Part shown: positions 55,505-63,092 of the stretch, in pieces
How the letters are laid out: each line of letters begins with the position of its first letter
How positions within the stretch are numbered: position 1 is the first letter of the stretch
Source of the DNA: CAZSBB01 sp964605235
Lineage (GTDB): Bacteria > Planctomycetota > Phycisphaerae > Phycisphaerales > Phycisphaeraceae
NCBI GenBank assembly: GCA_964605235.1
Contig: CAZSBB010000015.1
Span: 1-64,000, forward strand
Length of the DNA: 64,000 nt
Reading direction: 5' to 3'
Position numbers and translations under genes: made by a program
Notes under the pieces: generated by a model
What the model was told of the DNA's origin: nothing
Databases searched by the model: none
The model's input: the letters and a program-made list of their open reading frames with translations, nothing else

Positions 55505-56935
55505 ATGCGGCCCGAGCCATTCCCGATGTCCAGTTCCACTGCTGCTCCCACGCTCCATGACATTCCCTCCAACCTGCTGGCGCAGTGCGGCGTCGCCCGG
55601 CGGGACATCACGCCGCCCGTGGGCATCTACAGCCGCATGTGGGGGGCCGCCCTGCACGACCAGTCCGAAGGCACCCATCGCCCGCTGACCGTCACCGTGC
55701 TGGCGTTGCGTGCGGAAACGCAATCGCCCCCGCTGCTGCTGGCGGTGATCGATGCGTGCATCATTCCCGATCGCGCCCAGGAGCTGGCGTTGCGGCAACC
55801 GCTGCTCGACCGCACCGCCGGCGACCCCGCCCGCGCCCTGCTGCATTGCACGCATTCGCATGGCGTGGGCATGTGGGCGCTCAACCGCGCCGACCAGCCG
55901 GGGGGCCACCTGATCGCGCCGTTTGTTGAACAGGTGAAAATCGCCATCGCCGCCGCCGCCGATGAAGCGCTCGCCGCCATGAGCACTGCCCTGCTCACCT
56001 GGGCGACCGGCCGCTGCACGCTGGCGAGCAACCGCGACCTGCCGGACCCCGACCCCGCGCGGCAGCGCTGGCTCACTGGCTACCACCCGCAGCAACCTGC
56101 CGACGACACACTGCTGGTCGGGCGCATCACCCGCGAGCGCGACGCGACGGTGCTCGCCACCCTGGTCAACTATGCCTGTCACCCCACCACGCTGGCGTGG
56201 GAGAATCGGCTGATCTCGCCGGATTACATCGGCGCGCTGCGCGAAATCGTCGAGCAGGCAACGGACAACGCGCCGTGCCTGTTCCTCCAGGGCGCCTCGG
56301 GCGAGTTGGCGCCGCGTTGGCAGTACGTTGGCGACACCGCCGTCGCCGACCGGCACGGCCGACAACTGGCGTATGCCGCGCTGTCGACGCTCACCGGCAT
56401 GCTGCCGCATCGTCAGGCGCTGCGCTACGTGCGCTGTCAGGAATCGGGCGCCCCGCTGGCGGTGTGGCGTCCCGCGCCGTTCACGCCGGCCCGCGCGCTG
56501 CACGCCCAGCGTCTGGAGCTGGCGCTGCCGATGAAGCCCTTGCCTTCGCCGCAGGAACTGGAACAGCAACTCGCCGCCGCTGCCGACCGGGTGCTCCACG
56601 AGCGGCTCAAGCGCAAGCTCCAGCTTGTGCAAATGCTCGGGCAAGGCCCCACGGCCCAACAGGACGCCTGGGTCTGGCGGCTGGGCAGCGCCTGTCTGGT
56701 CGCCCATCCCAATGAAGCCTACAGCCAACTGCAACTGGACCTGCGCGCGGCGCTCGCCCCAGCCAGCGTGGTGGTGATGAACGTCACCAACGGCTGGGGC
56801 GGCTACCTCTATCCCCCCGCCGTGGAGGGCCGCGACCTTTACCCCGTCTGGCAAAGCCCCTTCACCGGCCAGGCCCTGGGCACGCTGACCACCGCCACCA
56901 CCGCCGCCGCGCGGGCGCTGCTGAGCCAGGACTGA
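55505..56935 (+). CDS. Neutral/alkaline ceramidase-like protein
   Basis: The approximately 476-residue protein matches the N-terminal domain of neutral/non-lysosomal ceramidases: GVARRDITPPVG at the start of the domain, HCTHSHG with the zinc-binding His pair, NYACHPTTL with a further His, and FLQGASGEL. Ceramidases split ceramide into sphingosine and fatty acid, but short planctomycete members of this family lack proven substrates. No signal peptide is seen, unlike the two upstream partners. The start is uncertain: ATGs at 55463, 55505 and 55526 are in frame and none has a good ribosome-binding site. I chose 55505 because it allows re-initiation 10 nt after the upstream stop. Confidence 0.85.
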   Translation: MRPEPFPMSSSTAAPTLHDIPSNLLAQCGVARRDITPPVGIYSRMWGAALHDQSEGTHRPLTVTVLALRAETQSPPLLLAVIDACIIPDRAQELALRQPLLDRTAGDPARALLHCTHSHGVGMWALNRADQPGGHLIAPFVEQVKIAIAAAADEALAAMSTALLTWATGRCTLASNRDLPDPDPARQRWLTGYHPQQPADDTLLVGRITRERDATVLATLVNYACHPTTLAWENRLISPDYIGALREIVEQATDNAPCLFLQGASGELAPRWQYVGDTAVADRHGRQLAYAALSTLTGMLPHRQALRYVRCQESGAPLAVWRPAPFTPARALHAQRLELALPMKPLPSPQELEQQLAAAADRVLHERLKRKLQLVQMLGQGPTAQQDAWVWRLGSACLVAHPNEAYSQLQLDLRAALAPASVVVMNVTNGWGGYLYPPAVEGRDLYPVWQSPFTGQALGTLTTATTAAARALLSQD

Positions 56936-57021
56936 GCAACCCAGCATTCCGCTGGACCAGCTTCAACCCCGCCGAACAATCCACCCAACCAATTGCGTCA
57001 CAGCTCTTGGCGGTGGCCTTA

Positions 57022-57050
57022 AAAATGTATTTTAATTGAAAATACATTTT
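57022..57050. repeat. AT-only palindrome, copy 2
   Basis: The arms AAAATGTATTTT (57022-57033) and AAAATACATTTT (57039-57050) are perfectly complementary around a 5-nt spacer AATTG. The whole 29-bp element is identical to copy 3, and a further 30 bp downstream are loosely similar, suggesting a longer repeat unit. Confidence 0.93.
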
Positions 57051-57210
57051 CAACAGCGGAGGAATTGGGCGTGAAAAGGTTGTGGGGTCGGGAACCGGGG
57101 TAGGGTGGAGAGGGCGTGCTGGGTGGGGTTGATGGGTTGCTGTTCCGGCTGCGCTATGGTTCACCATCGGGACGGCGTGAGGCCAGCCCGTGCGTCGCAG
57201 CGCCCCGCGT

Positions 57211-57269
57211 TGCGCGCGCACAGCGAGCCCTACCAAGAGCGTTGCTGTAGGGCTAGCTGTGCGCGCGCA
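57211..57269. repeat. GC-rich hairpin repeat (REP-like), copy B
   Basis: The arms 57211-57233 and 57247-57269 pair over 23 bp with one mismatch around a 13-nt loop. The core ACAGCGAGCCCT and the trailing CTGGTGC-like sequence are shared with the hairpin at 13109-13151. Confidence 0.88.
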
Positions 57270-57440
57270 AGGACATACCTGGTGCGTGCGACTGGTGCAG
57301 AAGACTTCGCGCTTAGGCCCGCCCCCGTTCAGCGACACCCACCGCGGCGCCCCCATGCTTTGCTGTCAGCGCCACCAGCAAGACCTCGGTTTATGTTCAG
57401 GTTCAGGTTCAGGTCCAACCCATACTTGATGGCGACATCT

Positions 57441-57469
57441 AAAATGTATTTTAATTGAAAATACATTTT
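57441..57469. repeat. AT-only palindrome, copy 3
   Basis: A perfect copy with arms at 57441-57452 and 57458-57469, same orientation as copy 2 and 419 bp from it. Together they bracket the GC-rich hairpin. Confidence 0.93.
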
Positions 57470-57608
57470 TGACGCCGAGGCAATTTGTCGTGAGGGGATT
57501 GGTTGGTTGGCTGAGACAGTGACGTTGTTGGTTGGTAGTCGAGATTGGGGCTGGCTGACCGAAGGGTTGCGTAAGGAGCGGCCCGGGTAGAGCTATTCAG
57601 GAGAGTTG

Positions 57609-57676
57609 CGGGGGATTCCGGGGGTTATCCGGGAGATGTCCGGGGGATTCCGGGGGATTCCGGGGGATTCCGGGGG
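57609..57676. repeat. CCGGGGGATT decamer tandem array abutting murC
   Basis: Consecutive CGGGGGATTC units (three perfect at 57641-57670, others diverged upstream) end a few bases before the murC stop codon (minus strand, 57681). Runs of five G at 10-bp spacing could form a G-quadruplex on the plus strand. Confidence 0.85.
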
Positions 57677-57680
57677 CGGG

Positions 57681-59108
57681 CTACTGCTTGCCCGCGCTCA
57701 GGTATTGCTGCGCCACCTTCCACACGTCGCCGGCGCCCATGGTCACCAGCAGATCGCCGCTGGCGGTCAACAGTTGCAGCAGCTCCACAATCGCGGCGAA
57801 GGGATACAGGTGCATCGCCTGTTTGCCCTGCTTGCGCAGGCGGTCGACCAGGTCGGCGGCGCGCACGGCGTGGCGTTCCTTTTCGCTGTCCCGCACAAAG
57901 TAAATGTCGGGAATGATGATGATGTCCGCCGCGGCGAAGCTGCCGGCGAACTGGTCGAGCAGGAAGCGCGTCCGGCTGTGCTGATGCGGCTGGAACACGC
58001 AGATCAGGCGGCGCGGCTGGTAGTGCGTGCGCAAGGCGCGCAGCGTGACGTCGATCTCCGTGGGATGGTGGCCATAGTCATCCACCACCACCACGCCGGC
58101 GCGTTCGCCCAGACGCTGCATGCGGCGGTCGAGTCCCTGGAAACTTTCAATCGCGCGGGCGATGTCCGACCAGCCCGCGCCGACTTTGCTGGCGAGCACC
58201 GCCGCGGCACACGCGTTGTACGCCATGTGTTCACCCGGGAGCGGACTGAGAAACCGCAGCACCGGCTGATCGTGATGCTGCAGCGTCACCTGCGGGCGGG
58301 TCAGCGGGGCGCGGCGGCTGGCGGGTTGGTCGAACTTCACCTCCACGCGCCAGTCGGCCTGCGGCGCCCAGCCGATCGTTTCCACCGGGCACTGCACCTG
58401 CGCCGCCACGCGCAGGCGCGGCGACATCTCGTGATTCAACAACAGCGAACCGTCGGCCGGCAGCTTCTGGGCGAACACCGCGAAGCTGTCGATGATGGCG
58501 TCGAGATTTGGATACACATCCAGGTGGTCTTCCTCGATGTTGAGGATCACGGCATGGCGGGGATGGAAGTTGTGGAAGCTGCGATCGAACTCACACGCCT
58601 CGGCGACCAGCAGTTTGCTCGAGCCGACGCGCCAGCCGCCGCCGATCTGCTGACAGGTGGCGCCGACGATGAAGGACGGATCGAGCCCGGCGGTGATGAG
58701 GATGTGGCTGAGCACGCTGGTGGTGCTGCTTTTGCCATGGGTGCCGGCAATCGCAAGGCCGGTGCGTTCGCTCATAAGCTGGCCGAGGAGCTGGGCGTAC
58801 TTGTACACCGTGACCCCGCGGCGCTGGGCTTCGGCGACTTCCGGATGGTCGGGCTTGATGGCGGCGGAGATGACCAGCAGTTCGCAGTCGGCGGGCACGG
58901 TGCGCGCGGTCTGCTCCAGGCTGACGGGGATGCCGTGGGTGCGCAGGTCGGTGACGGTGGTGGAGTCGACCAGATCGCTGCCGGTGCAGAGGGCGCCGTG
59001 GCGCTGGGTAAGCCGCGCCAGCCCGGACATGCCGCAGCCGCCGATGCCGACAAAGTGAACTCGCCGGCCGGTCAGGCGCGGCGCCGCTGGAACTTCCGTG
59101 TTCGCCAT
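57681..59108 (-). CDS. murC: UDP-N-acetylmuramate--L-alanine ligase (MurC)
   Basis: The 475-residue protein adds L-alanine to UDP-N-acetylmuramate in the cytoplasm, the first peptide step of peptidoglycan precursor synthesis. Visible motifs are the N-terminal nucleotide-sugar site GIGGCGMSGLA (21-31), the ATP loop GTHGKSSTT (122-130), NIEEDHLD, VVDDYGHHPTEI and FQPHQHSRT. Length is normal for the family. The ATP loop has Ser-Ser where GTHGKTTT is commonest. ATG 59108 was chosen because MurC similarity begins just after it; the upstream in-frame starts have no ribosome-binding site. The gene lies 41 bp downstream of a polysaccharide-lyase-like gene rather than in a division/cell-wall cluster, so it is displaced from its usual context. 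Confidence 0.95.
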   Translation of the reverse strand: MANTEVPAAPRLTGRRVHFVGIGGCGMSGLARLTQRHGALCTGSDLVDSTTVTDLRTHGIPVSLEQTARTVPADCELLVISAAIKPDHPEVAEAQRRGVTVYKYAQLLGQLMSERTGLAIAGTHGKSSTTSVLSHILITAGLDPSFIVGATCQQIGGGWRVGSSKLLVAEACEFDRSFHNFHPRHAVILNIEEDHLDVYPNLDAIIDSFAVFAQKLPADGSLLLNHEMSPRLRVAAQVQCPVETIGWAPQADWRVEVKFDQPASRRAPLTRPQVTLQHHDQPVLRFLSPLPGEHMAYNACAAAVLASKVGAGWSDIARAIESFQGLDRRMQRLGERAGVVVVDDYGHHPTEIDVTLRALRTHYQPRRLICVFQPHQHSRTRFLLDQFAGSFAAADIIIIPDIYFVRDSEKERHAVRAADLVDRLRKQGKQAMHLYPFAAIVELLQLLTASGDLLVTMGAGDVWKVAQQYLSAGKQ

Positions 59109-59149
59109 AGCGGGAGATTGTACCTTGCCCCGTATGCCGGATGGCAAAC

Positions 59150-61084
59150 TCACCCGCGCAGCACGCGCGTGCCGGCCGCCAGTTCGTAGGTGTCCACACT
59201 GAAATTGCCCGGATTCCTGGGCGCCAGCAGGCGCGGATCCAGATGCAGCGCAAAGGCGTGCGCGCCATCATGAAAGCGCAGCTGCGGCGGGGTGGACGAC
59301 GGCGCGGTGAGAAACTTTAAGCGCTCATCGCTCAAGGCGAACGCCTGCATGCCGCCGGCACAGTCGTAGCGCAACTGCACCACGCCCCGGCCCCATTCGT
59401 CATCCTGATCGGGATGCGGCAGCACGGTGGGCAAAGCGCTGTCGGAGCAATGCAGACACCCGGCGCGCCCGGCGAAACGCACCACCTGCGGCGACAACGT
59501 CGGCTCGGCGGGTTCCACGCGGTTGAGCGTCCAGAGCGTGCGGCGCGGGCCGTTGGCGCCAAACTCCAGCATCACCGTCGCGCGGTCGGTCAGCACCAGC
59601 ACGCGCCACAGCCAGTCATAACGCGCCACCAGCAGATGGGCGTGGTTGTCGGCGTCGACCTTGTGTTCATAGCTGTCGATGCCCATCGCGCCGGCGCCGT
59701 ACATGCCCCAGTTGTGACTGACGCCTTGCCGGGCGGTGTCGAGGCGATCGCCTTGCGTGCTGCTGGGCGCCAGCGGGGTGGGATGAATCAGCGGCGGCTC
59801 GTCTTGCCACGCCCAGGTCTGGATGCCCGAGAAAGGCAGAAAGTCGCAACTGGTGAACTGGGTCTGGTAGTGCGGCTGATGGATGTGCCAGTAGCGGAAG
59901 GGCGCGCGCTTGAGGATTTCACTGGACTGGTAGGCGTAGATGCCGGGGGTGGGCGCGGGGCTGGACGCCTGGCGCGGCATTTCCGCCGGGGTGGCGAGCA
60001 TCGCCCACATGGCGATGGAACTGCCGTGCCCGTGATCGCGGAAACCCGCCATTACGCCGTCGCGCGGCGCGTCGGCCGGGAGCAGGCGCAGCGCCAGCGC
60101 GTCGAGCCGATCGCGCCAGGCGGTGTTGAGTGACGCCAACTGTTCGGCGGCGGGCAGCAGATCGACGAGCGCTTCTTTGACCTCCTCCGCCCATTGCCGG
60201 GTGGATGGGCCGGCAAAGGGATAACCGCTGCGTGTATACCGACGGCAGAACCATTCCAGGCAGTTGGCGACGCGCTGGTCCTGAGTGCGCTGGTCGCGCA
60301 CCATCAGGTTGAGCCAGGCGTAGATGAAAGCGGTGTGCGAGTAGTGCATGCATGGGCCGTATTGCTCGATGATCTGGCCCGAGGCGTCGAGCACCTTGGG
60401 CAAGGCGTCGGCGAGCAGGCGCTCGGAGTGCGCGCCATAGGTCGGCTCGTTGAGGTATTGGCTGTAGAGGTAGAGGCCCAGGGCATAGACCAGGCGTTGA
60501 TTGCCGATGGAGCCGATGACCTGCGGCGTCGTTTCCAGCTGATCGAAGCGGGCCGCGGCACGGGTGAAGCCGGCCCGCGCCAAAGCAAGCGTGTCGGCGT
60601 CCAGATGGTCCGCCAGGAAGACGCAGCCGTAGATCAGGCCCTCGACATCCCAGCCATGCGCCCAGCCTTCGCCGTTGAATCCCGCGAAACCGGGCAAGCC
60701 ATCAGCGCGGGTTTGGCCCAGGTGCTGACGGACGCCGGCGGCGAAGTAGCGGACCAGTTCCTGATCGCCATGGTGGCGTGACAGCGGGCTGCGGAAGCAG
60801 AAGGCGGCAACCGCCAGGTCCGCGGTGCCGAACCGGCCGAGGTTGCGGTCATAGACGGCCTTGACTGCCGGGGTGATCAGTTCCGCCTGTCGCGCGGCGG
60901 GCCAATCCCAGAAATCCGGATGCTGCTCATGGGGCAGGCTGACGCCGCGCCCGTTGCTCAAGCCGCGCTGGGGATCCCACTGCTGCCGCAGGGCGTCAAG
61001 TCGTTGATCGAGCACCTGCTGATAGCGGCGGGTACGCGGGGTGTCGGGGATGGGACGCAGCAGAACCTGGGTAAGCGTGGACAT
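59150..61084 (-). CDS. Hypothetical toroid-type protein, possibly polysaccharide-lyase-like
   Basis: The 644-residue protein has no clear signal peptide. Its first 400 residues are helix-rich with aromatic motifs (FNGEGWAHGWDVEGLIYG, YGPCMHYSHTAFIYAWLNLM) as in alpha/alpha-toroid enzymes, and the last 240 residues look like a beta-sandwich with conserved-looking His/Tyr/Arg (GMYGAGAMGIDSYEHKVD, HAHLLVARYDW). This order resembles heparinase II/III-type and related lyases, but I cannot assign a family. ATG 61084 is chosen over an upstream extension that has no ribosome-binding site and low-quality sequence. murC follows 41 bp downstream on the same strand, so the two may be co-transcribed. Confidence 0.8.
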   Translation of the reverse strand: MSTLTQVLLRPIPDTPRTRRYQQVLDQRLDALRQQWDPQRGLSNGRGVSLPHEQHPDFWDWPAARQAELITPAVKAVYDRNLGRFGTADLAVAAFCFRSPLSRHHGDQELVRYFAAGVRQHLGQTRADGLPGFAGFNGEGWAHGWDVEGLIYGCVFLADHLDADTLALARAGFTRAAARFDQLETTPQVIGSIGNQRLVYALGLYLYSQYLNEPTYGAHSERLLADALPKVLDASGQIIEQYGPCMHYSHTAFIYAWLNLMVRDQRTQDQRVANCLEWFCRRYTRSGYPFAGPSTRQWAEEVKEALVDLLPAAEQLASLNTAWRDRLDALALRLLPADAPRDGVMAGFRDHGHGSSIAMWAMLATPAEMPRQASSPAPTPGIYAYQSSEILKRAPFRYWHIHQPHYQTQFTSCDFLPFSGIQTWAWQDEPPLIHPTPLAPSSTQGDRLDTARQGVSHNWGMYGAGAMGIDSYEHKVDADNHAHLLVARYDWLWRVLVLTDRATVMLEFGANGPRRTLWTLNRVEPAEPTLSPQVVRFAGRAGCLHCSDSALPTVLPHPDQDDEWGRGVVQLRYDCAGGMQAFALSDERLKFLTAPSSTPPQLRFHDGAHAFALHLDPRLLAPRNPGNFSVDTYELAAGTRVLRG

Positions 61085-61301
61085 GAGCAAAATGCGCGGG
61101 TGCGGCTCCGAGGATAAATATGACGAGGATTTTCGATCAACCTCGGCGGAGATGATAGCGGGTCTCACGTCGTTGGCGAATGCGGCGCGGCCCACGACAA
61201 TCGGGTGCTGGCGCGGCGCCGCACTGCTCCTGCCAGGCTGGCGACGGCGCACGCTCCTGCTACATTGCTGTCTTCGTTATCCCGCTTCAGGAGCTTTCCG
61301 C

Positions 61302-62411
61302 GTGCAACCGCTTCGCGTCGGCGTCATCGGGTGCGGCAACATCTGCCGCCAGTACTTCACCAATGCCCGCAACTATCCGCAGCTGCAGATTGTCGCCTGT
61401 GCGGACCTCGATCCCGCCCGCGCCCAGGCGGCGGCGCAGGAGCACGCGGTGCCCAACGCCCATCCCAGCGTTGACGCGCTGCTGGCGGATCCGGAGGTGG
61501 ACCTGGCGCTGAACCTGACCATCCCGGCGGCGCATGCCGAGGTGTCGCTGGCGGCCTTGCGGGCGGGCAAGCATGTGTGGACTGAAAAGCCGCTGGCGGT
61601 CACGCGCGACAGCGGCCAGCAGGTGGTCGCTGAGGCGCTGCAGCGCAAGCTGCGCGTGGGCGGCGCGCCGGACACTTTCCTCGGCGCGGCGCAGCAGACC
61701 GCCCGGCAGGCGCTCGACCGCGGCCTGATCGGCAAGCCCGTCGCCGCCACCGCCTACATGATGTGTCCGGGCCACGAACGCTGGCATCCCAATCCCAGCT
61801 TCTTCTATCAGCCGGGGGGCGGCCCGATGTTCGACATGGGGCCCTACTACCTCACCGCGCTGATCAACCTGTTTGGCCCGATCCGCCGCCTGACCAGCTT
61901 CGCGGGCATCACCCGCCCGCAACGGCTCATCAGCAGCGAGCCGCTCAAGGGCCAGAGCATCGACGTCAAAACCCCCGATCACATCACCGGGGCGCTGGAA
62001 TTCGACAACGGCGTGATCGTCACCATCATCACCAGCTTCGCCGCCTGGCACGCGACCTACGAAACCAAGCATCCCATCACGGTCTACGGCGAAGAGGGTT
62101 CGATGAAAGTCGCCGACCCCAATGTCTTCGACTCCACCACGCTGGTGCGCGGCAAAGCGGACGCCGAGTGGCGCGAACTGCCCGTGGAACACGCCGCCGG
62201 CTGCGGCCGATCCATCGGCATGGCGGACCTGGCGCAGGGTCTGCGGCACAACCGCCCCCACCGCGGCAGCGCCGAGCTGATCCTGGGCGTCCTGGACGCC
62301 ATGCAGGGCTTCCTCGACAGCTCCGCCTCCGGCAGCGCCTACACCCTCCAGCATCGCGCCCAGCGCCCCGCGGCCCTGTCCACGGGCATGCCGCTGGGTG
62401 AGCTGGATTGA
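61302..62411 (+). CDS. Gfo/Idh/MocA-family oxidoreductase
   Basis: The 369-residue enzyme starts with a Rossmann fold (VGVIGCGNICRQY, 6-18) and has the EKP motif (95-97); the GGGPMFDMGPYYLTALINL block corresponds to the family's GG-x-x-x-D-x-G catalytic/substrate region. It is probably an NAD(P)-dependent sugar or sugar-acid dehydrogenase in the cytoplasm. GTG 61302 is the start: AGGAG lies 8 nt upstream and the Rossmann strand begins at once. It shares little beyond the fold with the family member at 48967-50274 and lacks the Cys cluster. It diverges from the polysaccharide-lyase-like gene across 217 bp, suggesting a shared catabolic setting. Confidence 0.92.
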   Translation: MQPLRVGVIGCGNICRQYFTNARNYPQLQIVACADLDPARAQAAAQEHAVPNAHPSVDALLADPEVDLALNLTIPAAHAEVSLAALRAGKHVWTEKPLAVTRDSGQQVVAEALQRKLRVGGAPDTFLGAAQQTARQALDRGLIGKPVAATAYMMCPGHERWHPNPSFFYQPGGGPMFDMGPYYLTALINLFGPIRRLTSFAGITRPQRLISSEPLKGQSIDVKTPDHITGALEFDNGVIVTIITSFAAWHATYETKHPITVYGEEGSMKVADPNVFDSTTLVRGKADAEWRELPVEHAAGCGRSIGMADLAQGLRHNRPHRGSAELILGVLDAMQGFLDSSASGSAYTLQHRAQRPAALSTGMPLGELD

Positions 62412-62423
62412 AGCAGTTCTTTG

Positions 62424-62664
62424 CCACGGATGAACACGGATAAACACGGATGAAGAGATAAGGCACCGATCATGGAGCAGCAATCCATGTCAAGCCGCGG
62501 ATGAGCGCAGCGAATCCGGGGGTGCTGAATTTGGTGATGTGTTGATTTGGGATTTGGTGATGTGAAATTGGCTGATGCCGCTTGATTCAAATCACTCCAT
62601 CTCAAATCATCAAATCTCCAAATCCAATCTCTCTTCATCCGTGTTCATCCGTGTTCATCCGTGG
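62424..62664. repeat. 32-bp inverted repeats of CACGGATGAA type
   Basis: The arms 62424-62455 and 62633-62664 are complementary over 32 bp with one mismatch. Each is made of three CACGGAT(G/A)AA-type units. Between them lies AT-richer sequence with GATTTGGTGAT and its complement-like ATCAAATC. The unit is of a type I remember from spacers of many environmental bacterial genomes. Nothing suggests a gene inside. Confidence 0.85.
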
Positions 62665-62695
62665 CCAAAAAATTCTTCCCGACAGGACCCGCCCC

Positions 62696-63073
62696 ATGTC
62701 CGACCCCGCTTTGCTGGGACTGCAACAGGCCGCCGCGCGCACGCTGGGTTTGCCGGCAACCAAACGACACATTCTGTTGTGTTGCGATCAGACCAAGCCG
62801 CTGTGCTGCAGCAAGGAGGCGAGCCTGGAATCGTGGGAATACCTCAAAGCCCGGCTCAAGGAGCTGGGGTTCAGCGAGCGCGGCGGGATCGCGCGGACCA
62901 AGGCGAATTGCCTGCGCGTCTGTCTCGGTGGGCCGATCGCGGTGGTGTATCCCGAAGGCGCGTGGTACGGGCAATGCACGCCCGCAGTGCTGGAGCGCAT
63001 CATTCAGGAACATCTGATCGGAGGTCAGGTGGTGACGGAACACCTGATCGCCGCCGCGCCGTTACGGCCGTGA
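62696..63073 (+). CDS. Thioredoxin-fold (Shethna-type) 2Fe-2S ferredoxin
   Basis: The 125-residue protein matches the (2Fe-2S) ferredoxin family with thioredoxin fold: HILLCCDQTKPLCCSK (Cys 29, 30, 37, 38), NCLRVCLGGP (Cys 72, 76) and the VVYPEGAWYGQC signature. The cluster ligands would be one Cys from each of the first pairs plus Cys 72 and 76. It probably transfers electrons in the cytoplasm; the partner is unknown. ATG 62696 has AGGA 8 nt upstream, and longer frames run through the inverted repeat. It ends 19 bp from the stop of a convergent membrane-protein gene. Confidence 0.88.
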   Translation: MSDPALLGLQQAAARTLGLPATKRHILLCCDQTKPLCCSKEASLESWEYLKARLKELGFSERGGIARTKANCLRVCLGGPIAVVYPEGAWYGQCTPAVLERIIQEHLIGGQVVTEHLIAAAPLRP

Positions 63074-63092
63074 AGGGGTTGGTTCAACCGGC

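Larger units (their letters stand above)
56936..57680. other. Repeat-rich intergenic region, no gene seen
   Basis: This 745-bp spacer between the ceramidase-like gene and the murC stop contains two perfect AT-only palindromes, a 23-bp-stem GC-rich hairpin, three and a half GGTTCA hexamers (about 57390-57413) and a CCGGGGG decamer array ending at the murC stop. Small open frames across it look like products of the repeats. Confidence 0.75.

Noticed and set aside
57105..57458. Small plus-strand frames in the repeat-rich spacer
   Set aside because: They read through palindromes and hexamer repeats, have no ribosome-binding site and give arginine-rich or otherwise non-protein-like products.
62575..62695. 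Upstream extension of the ferredoxin gene through the CACGGATGAA repeat
   Set aside because: The extension encodes the typical translated repeat (HPCSSVFIRG-like), whereas an internal ATG has a ribosome-binding site and begins the domain.
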